A stretch of DNA of 64,000 nucleotides. Source: Kuafuiihalomonas sp039024635. Lineage in GTDB: Bacteria; Myxococcota; Kuafuiibacteriia; Kuafuiibacteriales; Kuafuiibacteriaceae. The stretch covers positions 62,001-126,000 of the forward strand of contig JBCCQA010000007.1 in assembly GCA_039024635.1 (NCBI GenBank), read 5' to 3'. Below are positions 53,441 through 62,600 of this stretch, piece after piece. The notes beneath the pieces are model-generated. The model saw only the letters and a list, made by a program, of their open reading frames with translations, made no database searches and was not told the DNA's origin. Each line of letters opens with the position of its first letter. Within the stretch, counting starts at the first letter, position 1. A program made the position numbers and the translations under genes.

Positions 53441-55849
53441 TCAGTCCGTGGCCAGCTCGACCAGTTGAGCGTCCTCGGTCACGACGACCACGGTCGAGGT
53501 GGTCGTCGCCCATCCGGTCAGGGCGCGCCCAAAGGTCCACACCTCTTTGCGCCGGACCCGCAGAGGTTCCACCCGCTCGAGCTTTCCGGGCTTGCTTTGG
53601 GCGACGATGCTGTCGCCCAGCGCCTCGACCCGAAGGGGCTCGGTCGACAGGAACAGGGGCCCCATCAAGCGTCGCCGTGCGGCGTCGACCCCGTAGATCT
53701 TCCGGCCGTCGACGATGGCGAACCCGCTGGGAAGCTTCAGGACCTGCGCCTCCGGATTCCGGACCAATCGGCTCGGAGCTTCGCCGGGCACGACGAGCCA
53801 CCAAGCGCCGTCGCGAACCGCCATGGCCGCGTCCCCGTGGAGAACGCGGGCTTGGTAGAGTTCGGCGCTTTCCACCTCGCCGAAGCGTACGGGACGCGGA
53901 TTCGGGTTCTGGGGTCTGACGACGGTGGGCGGCGGCACCATACCCTCATGTTCGAGACGTCCCGCTCTCCAACGAAGCGCGTCGAGCTGGACCGTGTCGG
54001 TGTCCGTGGCCACCACTCGACGCGGCACCGAGGGAAGGGGCATCAGCGAGGCCACACCGAGCTTGGCCATGACGGCGAGGGCCTCGGCTCGGGCTCGGCT
54101 GCCTTCGGGGGCGAGGGCACTGACCGCCAGCCAGTCCTCGAGCTCGGGCCGTCGCTGGGTCCGGGCCCGAAGGAGTAGGGCGGCCAGGTCTCGAGGAGAG
54201 CGAGCCAGCAGCTTGTCGGCCTCTTTGAGCGCGGCGCTTCGGGCGCCGCTCTGGCGATGGGCCTCCCCCAGAAGGCGGGCCGCGTGGGCTTCAAGATGGC
54301 GGTTGCGCCCAGGACGGGGCACACCGAGGAGCCGGCCCGCGCGGTTCACGATCACGGCACCAGCCGACGTGGCCACGCCGTCTCGCGGAGGGCTCGCCAT
54401 CGGAAAGCGCGCAACGACGGTGCCCTGCCTGAGGTCCAGCCACTGCGCTTCTTCTTCGTCGAGGACGAGGCCGAGCCCGTCTACCGTCGATACGAGTCGT
54501 CCTGCACTCGGGCTCTTCCACAGCTCGGTGCCGACGGCCGACCGGGCGACAAGGCTGTCACCTCGTCGATGGATGAAGCCGCCCAGCCCGGGGCGAGGGT
54601 GGATGGGCCCTGCAGCCTCCGGGTCCACCTCGACCGTCCGGCCCTTGAGCTCCAGGCTCCAAAGGCCCTTGGATCCCGCCAGGGCGAAGAGGCGCGGGCC
54701 GAGGGCCAGACGGTCGCGGAGAGGGGGGAGGGCTTCGGTTCGGATCCCCCATCGCCCGGTCTTGGTGTCGACGCCGATGATGGTGCGGGCGCCGACCAAG
54801 GCCCAGACCACTTCGTCGGCCGCCAGAAGTGGGGCCGAAAGATCGTCGGCGAGCTCGCTTCGCCATAGTGGCCGGCCCCAGTTCGCGTCGAAGGCCTGAA
54901 GCGCATCTTCGAAAGGAACGACGAGGAGGGAAGCGGTCTGGACGGGACCGGCGACCGCCGGCTCCGCGAAGACGTGTTCCCAAATCGGCGTGCTGCGACC
55001 GAGGTCGAAGCAGACCAAGCGGTCAGCGTTCGCGGCCCACAAGCGACGTTCGCCCACGACGAGCTCTGGGAAGGGGCGCCGCAGCTCGACGCGATGCTCG
55101 TCCCAGCTCAGACCCTCGGCATCCATGAACAAGGGACCGCGAGGCGTGTCGATGATCTGAGGCTCCGTCCGTCGCTGGGCCTCTTCCGCGTCTTCGCGGG
55201 CGCCGGTGTCTGCGGCCACGACGAAGTAGCGGCCCCCCTCGTGAAAGAGAACGCCTTTTTCTCCCAGTGCTCCCGAAGCTTCGGCCTCGGGTCGCCGCTC
55301 GACCCCGACCCAGCGGACCAGGGCGGCGCCCTCTTGCAGCGCGTCACGCCAGTCGTCGAGCTGGCTGGGGCGAGCACGGCCCGATCTCGATGCAAGAGCC
55401 GCGTCCACGAACCGCATCAGCGCACCCTCGGGTTTGGAGGGCCTGGGCATGGGCGTTCGCAGCATGGCCGGAGTGATGGCGGTGCCGGCCAGCTCGTATA
55501 CTTCGGCCCGACCTTCGCAGGCGGCCTGCCACGCGGCTTCGGACGGGGCGACATCCCAAGGCGAGACCTCCAGACCTCGCCATGCGGCCACCGCGCGCAC
55601 GGTGTCACGCAAGGCGCTACCCCGCCGGATGTGGGCCACCCGACCGTCGAAGCGAAGCTGGCCGTCTTCATCGTCGGGGGAAAAGGACAGCTGGCCCTGG
55701 CCACGTTCGACCCAGACTGTCGGGTCACGGAGGAGAACCTCGGTGGCGGCCTCGAAGACCTGACAGGCGTCGGCCTGGGTCGACGTGGGCACGGTCACGA
55801 GTTCTAAAGGGGCTGCAACCGCCAGAAGACCGAGGAGCGCCGGCGCCAT
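53441..55849 (-). CDS. Exported PQQ-like beta-propeller protein
   Basis: An 802-residue protein. A signal-like N-terminus (MAPALLGLLAVAAPLELVTV) precedes an alpha/beta domain of about 180 residues. A PQQ/BamB-like propeller follows with repeated blades (LVCFDLGRSTPIWEHVFAEP, LQAFDANWGRPLWRSELADD, IIGVDTKTGRWGIR, LVARSAVGTELWKS). A helical TPR-like insert occurs near residues 530-600, and more propeller-like strands end the protein. It could be an envelope scaffold or enzyme lacking a visible cofactor site. Confidence 0.7.
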   Translation of the reverse strand: MAPALLGLLAVAAPLELVTVPTSTQADACQVFEAATEVLLRDPTVWVERGQGQLSFSPDDEDGQLRFDGRVAHIRRGSALRDTVRAVAAWRGLEVSPWDVAPSEAAWQAACEGRAEVYELAGTAITPAMLRTPMPRPSKPEGALMRFVDAALASRSGRARPSQLDDWRDALQEGAALVRWVGVERRPEAEASGALGEKGVLFHEGGRYFVVAADTGAREDAEEAQRRTEPQIIDTPRGPLFMDAEGLSWDEHRVELRRPFPELVVGERRLWAANADRLVCFDLGRSTPIWEHVFAEPAVAGPVQTASLLVVPFEDALQAFDANWGRPLWRSELADDLSAPLLAADEVVWALVGARTIIGVDTKTGRWGIRTEALPPLRDRLALGPRLFALAGSKGLWSLELKGRTVEVDPEAAGPIHPRPGLGGFIHRRGDSLVARSAVGTELWKSPSAGRLVSTVDGLGLVLDEEEAQWLDLRQGTVVARFPMASPPRDGVATSAGAVIVNRAGRLLGVPRPGRNRHLEAHAARLLGEAHRQSGARSAALKEADKLLARSPRDLAALLLRARTQRRPELEDWLAVSALAPEGSRARAEALAVMAKLGVASLMPLPSVPRRVVATDTDTVQLDALRWRAGRLEHEGMVPPPTVVRPQNPNPRPVRFGEVESAELYQARVLHGDAAMAVRDGAWWLVVPGEAPSRLVRNPEAQVLKLPSGFAIVDGRKIYGVDAARRRLMGPLFLSTEPLRVEALGDSIVAQSKPGKLERVEPLRVRRKEVWTFGRALTGWATTTSTVVVVTEDAQLVELATD

Positions 55850-56161
55850 GGAGCCGACCTAGCCTCGGCCATGCCGGAGGGGAAGGGGGTCCGTCGGGCC
55901 GGCTCGGATTTCGCCTTTGGGGCACCGTTTTCGGGTCGATGAAGCGATCCAGGCTGTCGTGTCGGGACCGGCTCCCAGCGACGCAATTCAGATTGACATC
56001 GAGGAAATCGAACCGAGATCACCCCTTACGGAGCTGAATCAGGTCCATTCGGCAATTGAGATTGCGATGTGCGGAAGGGCGGATCGGCTCTCGGCTCGAA
56101 GAAGGCTCCTCGCGATCCACTTCGAATTGGGCTGTGGCGCTCGATCCTGAAGGAGGCTCCC

Positions 56162-56245
56162 GAAATCTGGCTTGAAAGGGGCTTCTGGAGCCGTTCTGTT
56201 CTGCCTTGCGCTGAAATTATGCTCGAAAAAGGGGTTTGGAGGCCG
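56162..56245 (+). repeat. Imperfect direct repeat upstream of histone-fold gene
   Basis: Two copies of a roughly 32-nt element start at 56162 and 56213, sharing the order GAAAT..., GCT.GAAA, GGGG, T-run, GGAG, CCG. About three quarters of positions agree, allowing small gaps. Spacing is about 51 bp start to start. Confidence 0.45.
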
Positions 56246-56302
56246 ATTTTCGATTCATCTCGGTTGCGTGGCCCGCATGCGTCGGATAGCGTCCGCTTCG
56301 AA

Positions 56303-56319
56303 CTCGGCTCCGAGCCGAG
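56303..56319. promoter_or_regulatory. Inverted repeat CTCGGCTC-C-GAGCCGAG
   Basis: A perfect 8-bp dyad about one nucleotide, centred about 28 nt before the ATG of the histone-fold gene and just before its GGAGG. As DNA it could be an operator. As RNA it would form a 7-bp stem with a CCG loop next to the ribosome-binding site. Confidence 0.5.
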
Positions 56320-56338
56320 CCCCAATTGGAGGTTACGG

Positions 56339-56545
56339 ATGGCTACGAAGAAGAAGGCTGGAAAGAAGCCCAAGGAAATGCTGCTCGTTCAGAGCAAGGT
56401 GAAGGACTACGTCCGTCAGGCGGGTTTCATGTGCTCGTCGGATCTCATCGAGCAACTCAATGAAGAAGTCGCCGCGATGTTAGACAAGGCTGCTGAGCGT
56501 GCCGAGGCCAACGGTCGCAAGACCGCTCGCGCCAGCGACGTCTGA
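56339..56545 (+). CDS. Histone-fold protein (HBb/Bd0055-like bacterial histone)
   Basis: A 68-residue protein. A Lys-rich N-terminal tail (MATKKKAGKKPKEM) precedes a short helix (LLVQSKVKDYVRQAG), a long central amphipathic helix (SSDLIEQLNEEVAAMLDKAAERAEANG) and the histone-fold end RKTARASDV, where Arg-Thr and Asp form the conserved RTD pair seen in archaeal histones. Size and motif order fit the bacterial histone HBb of Bdellovibrio, a dimer that coats DNA. GGAGG lies 7 nt before ATG 56339. It is monocistronic: long upstream region, strong terminator after it. Confidence 0.82.
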   Translation: MATKKKAGKKPKEMLLVQSKVKDYVRQAGFMCSSDLIEQLNEEVAAMLDKAAERAEANGRKTARASDV

Positions 56546-56570
56546 TCGCGACGCCACGGCGTTTTTCGGA

Positions 56571-56609
56571 GAGGGAGCTGGCCAGCCGGTCAGCTCCCTC
56601 TTCTTTTTT
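56571..56609 (+). terminator. Strong intrinsic terminator
   Basis: GAGGGAGCTGGCC and GGTCAGCTCCCTC pair as a 13-bp stem (one G-T wobble) around AGCC and are followed by TTCTTTTTT. It lies 26 bp after the stop of the histone-fold gene and is the best terminator in the window, fitting a highly transcribed gene. Confidence 0.9.
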
Positions 56610-56699
56610 GGGCTGAGCTCGGCCGCAACAAGAGGGGGCTCCCTCGTCTGAAGCGGACAGAACGAACCCGATGGGCCCCTCGGGTGGTAGAACCGGGTC

Positions 56700-58151
56700 A
56701 TGCGTCTGGCTGGCTCTATTGGCTTGCTGGTCCTGGCCTGCGTGGACGAGGCCGCCGACCTGGACCCTGGCGAGGTCGAAGACCCCGGCGCCTCGAGTCT
56801 CGCGTCGGTCGAGCTCGCCGCGCCCCCTCGACCAGCGTCCCTCCAGCCTGCGCACCAGCCCGTCGCCGAAGTGTTGGAGGCGCCGACGGTGCTTCCGGCA
56901 GCAGCGCCTCTCGAGTTTTTCGAGGCCATGGACATCGAGCTTCCGCCCATCCTGGCGGGAACCAGAGCTGAGGCCCGCCTTCGCTATCGAGCCTGGACCG
57001 AGGCCGGGACCTTCTCGGCCCGACTCGGGCCCGACTGCGACTCGGGCTGGACTCTGGACGCACCCGAGACCTTCTTGTCGGTGGGCGAAGAGGTACGGTG
57101 GAGCCTGAGTTTCGAGGCCCCCAGCGTTTCCGAGATCGCCCGCGAGGGCTGCAGCATGGAGCTTCAGCGAGGGCCGAGCGAATCCAGGTCCCCATCGAAA
57201 CTGACACAGGGGTCGAGGCCGGCTTGGATTGCGAAGCCTTCGATCCCGCGCCCATCGAGCAACGCGTGAGCCGAGAGTTTCGCTGTCGTCATCGGCTTTG
57301 GAACGATTTGAGCCTCGAGGGGCTGCGGTGGCGTGCCGCACCGGAGGGTGGGGAGGACCTCGAGATCCAATCGACACCCCTGCCCTCGACTCGCTTTTCG
57401 CTGGGGGATGTCGTGAGCGGTCGCCTCCTCGTCAACGGCTCGTCGTCGGGTTGGAACGACCGGGCCCAACTGGTGGCGGGGTCCGTGTCGTCGCCCCAAG
57501 TATTGGCCGAGCTCAGGCTCCCGCTAGAGCGGGGGGACTTCGAGTTTTCGCCGCCGATTCGGGACCTTTGGATCTCGCCCCAATCCGAGGGCACCGTGGT
57601 GTGGCCGCTGCGGGTCGAAAACACGGGGCTGTCCGACGTCGTGCTGGAGGATTGGGAGGCCCATGACCTGCGCTTCGGCTTGGGCGACCCGTTCCCGATC
57701 ACGCTGGCGCCAGGTGAAGCTCGGACCCTTCAGCTCCTTCTGGACGTGGACGGGGTACTTCATGCCTCACCTGGTTTCGGGCGGTCCGGAAGGTTGTCTG
57801 CGAGGCGACCGCTTCGCCCAACCCAGTCCCCTGGCCGAAGCGTCGGTGGACCAAGCCTCGGGGCTTCGATTCTCTCTGTGTGAAGAGGGCTAGGGGCGCC
57901 GACTGGCTCGCGGGCTGCTCGAGCGGCCTTGGCCGCCCAGAAAGAGCAATCGACTGGAGCTGAGAGCGGACCCCAATCGGCTCGTTGTGAGCGTCGAGGG
58001 GCGACAGGTGCCGTCCCTGGACGCCGACGGCGCCCGGCCCTGGCGCTTGGAGCCGGGCTATGGGGACAGCATCCTCATCTTCGAGGACGGTCGCGCGCCG
58101 CCGCCGGGGGTCGACATCGAAGTGCGGTACCGGCCGCTTTGCGGCCGGTGA
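56700..58151 (+). pseudogene. Decayed surface lipoprotein (two G-run shifts and an in-frame TAG)
   Basis: It begins as a lipoprotein (MRLAGSIGLLVLAC, ATG 56700). Coding continues to about 57171-57173, where one G appears lost from GGG, and moves to the -1 frame (ERIQVPIETDTGVEAGLDC, WPLRVENTGLSDVVLEDWEA). At 57752-57755 an extra G in GGGG returns it to the original frame (YFMPHLVSGGPEGC). TAG at 57891 follows, yet the same frame stays open for another 86 codons with good coding character (LELRADPNRLVVSVEGRQVP, PPPGVDIEVRYRPLCGR) to TGA at 58151. It looks like an ASH/choice-of-anchor-type adhesin losing function. Confidence 0.7.
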
Positions 58152-58241
58152 CGCGCCCGGTGACCGCTGAATTCCCCGAGATCGGATCGCATCAGTGGGT
58201 TCCTCGGCCAGTCTCTTGCATGAGCTGGTAAGGTGCGCACG

Positions 58242-61200
58242 ATGAGATTCGGACCGATCGGGGCCCTCGCCCTGGCAGCCGCCATCGGCTGCTCCGATGG
58301 GGAGGCTCTGCCGCCTGGGGACACACCCGACATGGGTGCGAGCGATCTGGGCGAAGTGGACCCGCCGGACCTCGGAACCCCGGACGCCGGCGGAGAGGTG
58401 GTCCTGGCTCCGAGCCTGGACCGAGTCCGGCCCACCTCAGGCAGCGTCGAGGGCGGCGACTTCGTCACCCTCCGCGGCACCAACTTCGAAGCCCCGGCCC
58501 GGGTGTTCTTCGGGGAGTTCGAGGCGACCCAAGTCACCCTCCTCGACGCCTTTGCGGTCGAGGTCCTCAGCCCGGCCCAGGCTGAAGGGGTGGTCGACGT
58601 TCGCATCGAGATGCCCAATGGCGAAGCGGTCCTCGAAGACGCCTTCACCTACACGCCGGTCTTTGAGATTACCGACGTCCAGCCGGAGCGATTGCCGGCC
58701 GAGGGCGGCGTCGAGGTCCGGATCATCGGGCGCGGCTTCACGCCCGAAACCTTGGCCCTCATCGATCGGACCCCCCTCGCGGCAGCCGAAGTGCTGTCCA
58801 ATACCGAGATCGTGGGTCTCGCCCCGGCTACCGAGCCGGGGCGCCCCGAGGTCAAGGCCGTCAACCGGCGCAGCATCGCCGAGCGCCTGGATCTGCTCGT
58901 CACCTACCCCACGCCTCGGGTCGATGAAGTCGCCCCCCGTCGGGGGATTGCGTCCGGAGGTGAGCTGGTGGCCGTCAGCGGGTCCGGTCTGGATGCGGTC
59001 ACCAGCGTTCGCTTGGGCGGCGCCGAAGTGGTCATCGCCTCGGCCTCCCCCAACCGATTGGAGTTCGAAACCCCGGCTCTGCCCGAGGGGGCAGCCGCGC
59101 TGGAGCTCATCACCCCTGACGAGGTCGTCGTTTCGCCCGGGGCCTACGTCATCGTGGGCACGGGCGCGCCCGGTCTTAGCGGCGCTGCACCCTTCCTGGC
59201 CGTCCGTGGTCAAACGCTCCTCGTGGCCGGACGGGGTCTGGCGGCCGACGCCACCGTCCGCATCGCCGGGGTCGGCGTCCTCGTGCGGGATGCTGAGCCC
59301 GACGGTCTCTTGGTCGAATTGGACCCGTCCATTCCTCTGGGCAGCGCCGACGTCGAGGTCGATTCCGGAGGTCAGACCTTCACGCTGGACGACGCGGTCG
59401 AAGTCTTGCCGGTCCTTCGGATCGACGCCGTCTCCCCCGAGTTCGCGGCGGTGGACCAGCCTTTGGAGCTGACCTTGGTCGGCGAGGGCCTCTCGGCCGT
59501 GACCGAGGTTCGGCTGGACGACATCCTTCTCTCGAACGTGGACGTCGTGAACGACGGGGTTCTGACTGCCCAGATCCCCGGCGGTCGTCACGGTCCGGTG
59601 GACGTTCGGGTGCGGTCCCTCGGCGGACAAGAAGCCAGCCTCCCCGCTGCCTTCGCCTTCGAAGAGCCCTTCGAGTTCCTACAGATCGACCCATCCGATG
59701 GCGCCAACGCGGGCGGGACCTTGGTCACCGCCTACGGTCGAGGCTTCGAGCCGCCCATCGCGGTCAGCTTCGGCGGCGGTCCGTCCTTGGACACGGAGAT
59801 CGAGAACGGCTCTGTGGCTGCCGCCCGCACACCTCAGGCGCTGTCGGGTTCGGTCGACGTGGTGCTCGAGATCGGTACCGAAGCGGTCAACCTTCCTTCG
59901 GGCTACGCCTACTTCAATCCTCGCTCCCTGGTGGGCGGCGGTTTCGGTGGGCCCATCCGAGGCGACGTCAACGTGAGCGTGGTGGGCTTCGACGGAAACC
60001 CGGTGGGCGGCGCGACGGTCCAGCTGGGCTACGACGCAGACCCGAATTTCCGCGCCTCGACCAACGCGGACGGGATCGCGGTCGTTTCGACCCGCTACCT
60101 TCGGGGTCCGGTCACGGTGACCGGCGGGCAGAACGGTCGAGAGTTCACGACCTTCGTGGACATCAACACACGAAATCTGACCGCCCTCGTCGGCCAAAAC
60201 CCAGCGCCGCCCCCCGAGGATCAGCCCCTCGGCCTCTGCCCCGATCCCGTCATGCCACCCATCATCCGGGGTCAGGTCTTCGGCCTGAAGTCTGAGCTGG
60301 ACCTGGACGAGAACCCGAACATCGTTCCCGTTGTCACCGTGACCTACTCGGCCCGGGACGCCTTGAGCCCGAACCCGGCCATGATCCCCGGAGCGCCGCC
60401 CAATGCGCCGCCCCAGGTCGCGCAGGTCTTCAGCGAAGGCGGCGAGTTCGAGATCGCCACCGCCCGCCAAGGCACGGTGGCTGTCTTCGCGCTCCTGGAA
60501 GAGGTCAACGTCAACAACCCAGCCGACAGGACGCCGCGCCGCTTGGGTATCGCCCGCAGCGTGCCGGTGGCGGTCGACCAAGTGACCGAGAACGTCATCG
60601 TGGACATGGTCATCGACCTCGACCAGACCTTCCAGGTTCGACTCGACAACCCGCCCGGCCAGGAGGGCCAGGACGCGAACGCAGTCTTCCCCTTCCTGAA
60701 CCTGCAGTCCGACGGGGTCATTGGCTTCCCCGCCCAGCTTGCCAACGGCGACATTGCCAACCTGGAGAACATGCCGGACCTCGCCCGCTCCGAGTTCATC
60801 TACTTGGCCGGCTCCTTCACCATTGCGGGGGGAGGCCTCGGACCGCCGTGGAGTCTCAACATCCAGCAGTCTGAGGAGACCGACGAAGGAGAGGACGTCG
60901 GTCCCTTCCTTGTCACACCGCGGATCATCTCGCCCAAGCCGGCGGACGTCGTGGAAGACGACCAGGTGGTCTTCGAGCGGGAGGGCGTGACCCCCGACCT
61001 CACCATCGCCCGCTTCGGTGATTCTATCGGCTTCTCGAGCTGCTGCTGCCAGGACATCAACGCGAACGGACTCTGCGACCCGGCGGAAGAGGCCAACCCT
61101 GCGTGTTCGCCCCCCATCCCCCAGCCCTTCACCCGCTGGAGCTTCTATGGACCTGGCGCCCTGCAGAGCATCGAGATTCCGGACCTGCCTTCGGGCATCG

Positions 61201-61361
61201 ACGCCTTCGAGCGACCGAAGTTCTACAGCTTCACCCTTCAGCAGGCCCTGGCCCCTCGGTTCACCTTCGACGAGTTCGAGTTCAATGCCTTCTCGCCCTT
61301 TTTCTGGCAGTCGTGGACCCAAGTGGACACCGGGGTGGTGATCAGGGAAGACACGGACTAG
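58242..61361 (+). CDS. Six-TIG-repeat lipoprotein
   Basis: A 1039-residue surface lipoprotein (signal MRFGPIGALALAAAIGC; ATG 58242). After an Asp/Gly/Pro linker, six IPT/TIG Ig-like repeats of about 85 residues occupy roughly residues 65-570, each opening like VRPTSGSVEGGDFVTLRGTNF. A carboxypeptidase-regulatory-like domain follows near 575-655 (GDVNVSVVGFDGNPVGGATVQL), then a unique C-terminal region with a Cys cluster (FSSCCCQDINANGLCDPAEE) and an EF-hand-like Asp-rich segment. It is probably an adhesin or structural surface protein. It heads a tight run with the next two genes. Confidence 0.85.
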   Translation: MRFGPIGALALAAAIGCSDGEALPPGDTPDMGASDLGEVDPPDLGTPDAGGEVVLAPSLDRVRPTSGSVEGGDFVTLRGTNFEAPARVFFGEFEATQVTLLDAFAVEVLSPAQAEGVVDVRIEMPNGEAVLEDAFTYTPVFEITDVQPERLPAEGGVEVRIIGRGFTPETLALIDRTPLAAAEVLSNTEIVGLAPATEPGRPEVKAVNRRSIAERLDLLVTYPTPRVDEVAPRRGIASGGELVAVSGSGLDAVTSVRLGGAEVVIASASPNRLEFETPALPEGAAALELITPDEVVVSPGAYVIVGTGAPGLSGAAPFLAVRGQTLLVAGRGLAADATVRIAGVGVLVRDAEPDGLLVELDPSIPLGSADVEVDSGGQTFTLDDAVEVLPVLRIDAVSPEFAAVDQPLELTLVGEGLSAVTEVRLDDILLSNVDVVNDGVLTAQIPGGRHGPVDVRVRSLGGQEASLPAAFAFEEPFEFLQIDPSDGANAGGTLVTAYGRGFEPPIAVSFGGGPSLDTEIENGSVAAARTPQALSGSVDVVLEIGTEAVNLPSGYAYFNPRSLVGGGFGGPIRGDVNVSVVGFDGNPVGGATVQLGYDADPNFRASTNADGIAVVSTRYLRGPVTVTGGQNGREFTTFVDINTRNLTALVGQNPAPPPEDQPLGLCPDPVMPPIIRGQVFGLKSELDLDENPNIVPVVTVTYSARDALSPNPAMIPGAPPNAPPQVAQVFSEGGEFEIATARQGTVAVFALLEEVNVNNPADRTPRRLGIARSVPVAVDQVTENVIVDMVIDLDQTFQVRLDNPPGQEGQDANAVFPFLNLQSDGVIGFPAQLANGDIANLENMPDLARSEFIYLAGSFTIAGGGLGPPWSLNIQQSEETDEGEDVGPFLVTPRIISPKPADVVEDDQVVFEREGVTPDLTIARFGDSIGFSSCCCQDINANGLCDPAEEANPACSPPIPQPFTRWSFYGPGALQSIEIPDLPSGIDAFERPKFYSFTLQQALAPRFTFDEFEFNAFSPFFWQSWTQVDTGVVIREDTD

Positions 61362-62600
61362 ATGCGCCGTTTCCTCGGGCTCGCATTGGCAAGCTTCTTG
61401 GCCGCCTGCGGGTCGAATGCGACCGATCAGTGCGTCTCGGACGACGACTGTTCGCCTGGGAATCGATGCGTCGACTCGCTGTGCCTCTGCGCGACCGACC
61501 AGGCCTGCGAGGCGGGCTTCGAGTGCAACAGCGCAGGGGCCTGTCAGCGCAGGCCGGGCTGCCAGACCAACGCCGACTGTGAGGGCGACACCTTCTGCGA
61601 CATCGGAAGCGGTCAGTGCCTTTCGGGCCAGGCCTTGAGCCTGGCTTCCTCCTGCGGTCTCGCCTCCCACTGCCCTCCGGGCGCGATTTGTCAGAGTGGT
61701 CAGTGCGTCGAGGGCTGCATCGACACAGGGGACTGCATTCTGGGTGAAGTCTGCGTCGAGGGCGCGTGCTCCGACGGCTTTGGCCTCTGCGAAGACGACA
61801 GCTTCTGCCGCTTCGGTCAGCGCTGTCTCGACGGAAGCTGCGAAGACGACCTCCGGGGTCCCTACTGTCGCGGCTGTTCCGTTCGGACGGGCATGAACCC
61901 GGACCCCTGCTCCGGACCCCAGAACTTTTGCCTCATCAACAACCGAGAGCTGGGCGGTGCCACCAGCATCTGCGGGGTGAACTGCGCCGGCGGCGAGGCC
62001 TGCCCCAACGGCTACTTCTGCAGTGGGGTGGTGGTTCTGACCCAGAGCCAGTGCTCGACCAACGCCCAGTGCCAGTGCCTCCCTGGGAACATTTTGCCCC
62101 GGGACCGACGCTGCACCCTACCCGAGCCCTGTCGTCCGACCCTGCCCGACGGGAGCCCCGATCCCAACGCCACCGGCTGCGTGGTCCAAGGCTTCGCCCA
62201 GTGCAACGGCGGGGTCGCGGGCGGCGGCGCGGCCTGCGTGGCCGTCACCGGCGCCAGCGATGGCTTCTGCACCTGCGCCGACGACAGCCAGTGCCCCGAC
62301 GGCGCGAGCTGCGTGGGCGGCGACTGCTGCACCGGCCCCGTGGACGAGAGCCGACAGTGCGTCGCCGGTGAGAGCCAGCTCCAGGGATTCTGCACCTGCA
62401 ACACCGACGACGATTGCGGCCGAGACACGTGCCGGGGGGCGTCCTCGACTTGCGCGATCACCGGCGTCCCGTGCACGCCGGGCGCCGACGACTGCCCGCC
62501 CATCAACTGCGTCGGCGACGGGGCGAACCGGGGCTGCCGGATCGGCTTCAACTGCGCCCCAGAGCCCGGGCTCACCTGCTCCGAGCTCACCGCCCCATGA
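61362..62600 (+). CDS. Cys-rich lipoprotein with Dickkopf-like repeats
   Basis: A 412-residue lipoprotein (MRRFLGLALASFLAAC). The mature part has about 50 Cys in repeated short units of the form C-x3-DC-x2-G-x2-C-x3-C (QCVSDDDCSPGNRC, GCQTNADCEGDTFC, TCADDSQCPDGASC, TCNTDDDCGRDTC), typical of disulfide-rich myxobacterial surface proteins. The ATG directly abuts the stop of the TIG lipoprotein, so translation is coupled and the two probably form one surface structure. Confidence 0.85.
   Translation: MRRFLGLALASFLAACGSNATDQCVSDDDCSPGNRCVDSLCLCATDQACEAGFECNSAGACQRRPGCQTNADCEGDTFCDIGSGQCLSGQALSLASSCGLASHCPPGAICQSGQCVEGCIDTGDCILGEVCVEGACSDGFGLCEDDSFCRFGQRCLDGSCEDDLRGPYCRGCSVRTGMNPDPCSGPQNFCLINNRELGGATSICGVNCAGGEACPNGYFCSGVVVLTQSQCSTNAQCQCLPGNILPRDRRCTLPEPCRPTLPDGSPDPNATGCVVQGFAQCNGGVAGGGAACVAVTGASDGFCTCADDSQCPDGASCVGGDCCTGPVDESRQCVAGESQLQGFCTCNTDDDCGRDTCRGASSTCAITGVPCTPGADDCPPINCVGDGANRGCRIGFNCAPEPGLTCSELTAP

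Larger units (their letters stand above)
55850..56338. other. 489-bp region upstream of the histone-fold gene
   Basis: This stretch is noticeably richer in A and T than its surroundings and has no convincing gene. It is divergently placed between the PQQ gene and the histone-fold gene. It contains an imperfect direct repeat (56162-56193 and 56213-56245) and a perfect inverted repeat (56303-56319). A TTGACA occurs at 55993-55998 without a good -10. It is a likely regulatory region. Confidence 0.5.

Noticed and set aside
59679..61670. A 663-codon antisense frame over the TIG lipoprotein
   Set aside because: Same GC-driven shadow effect; the plus strand has repeats and a signal peptide.
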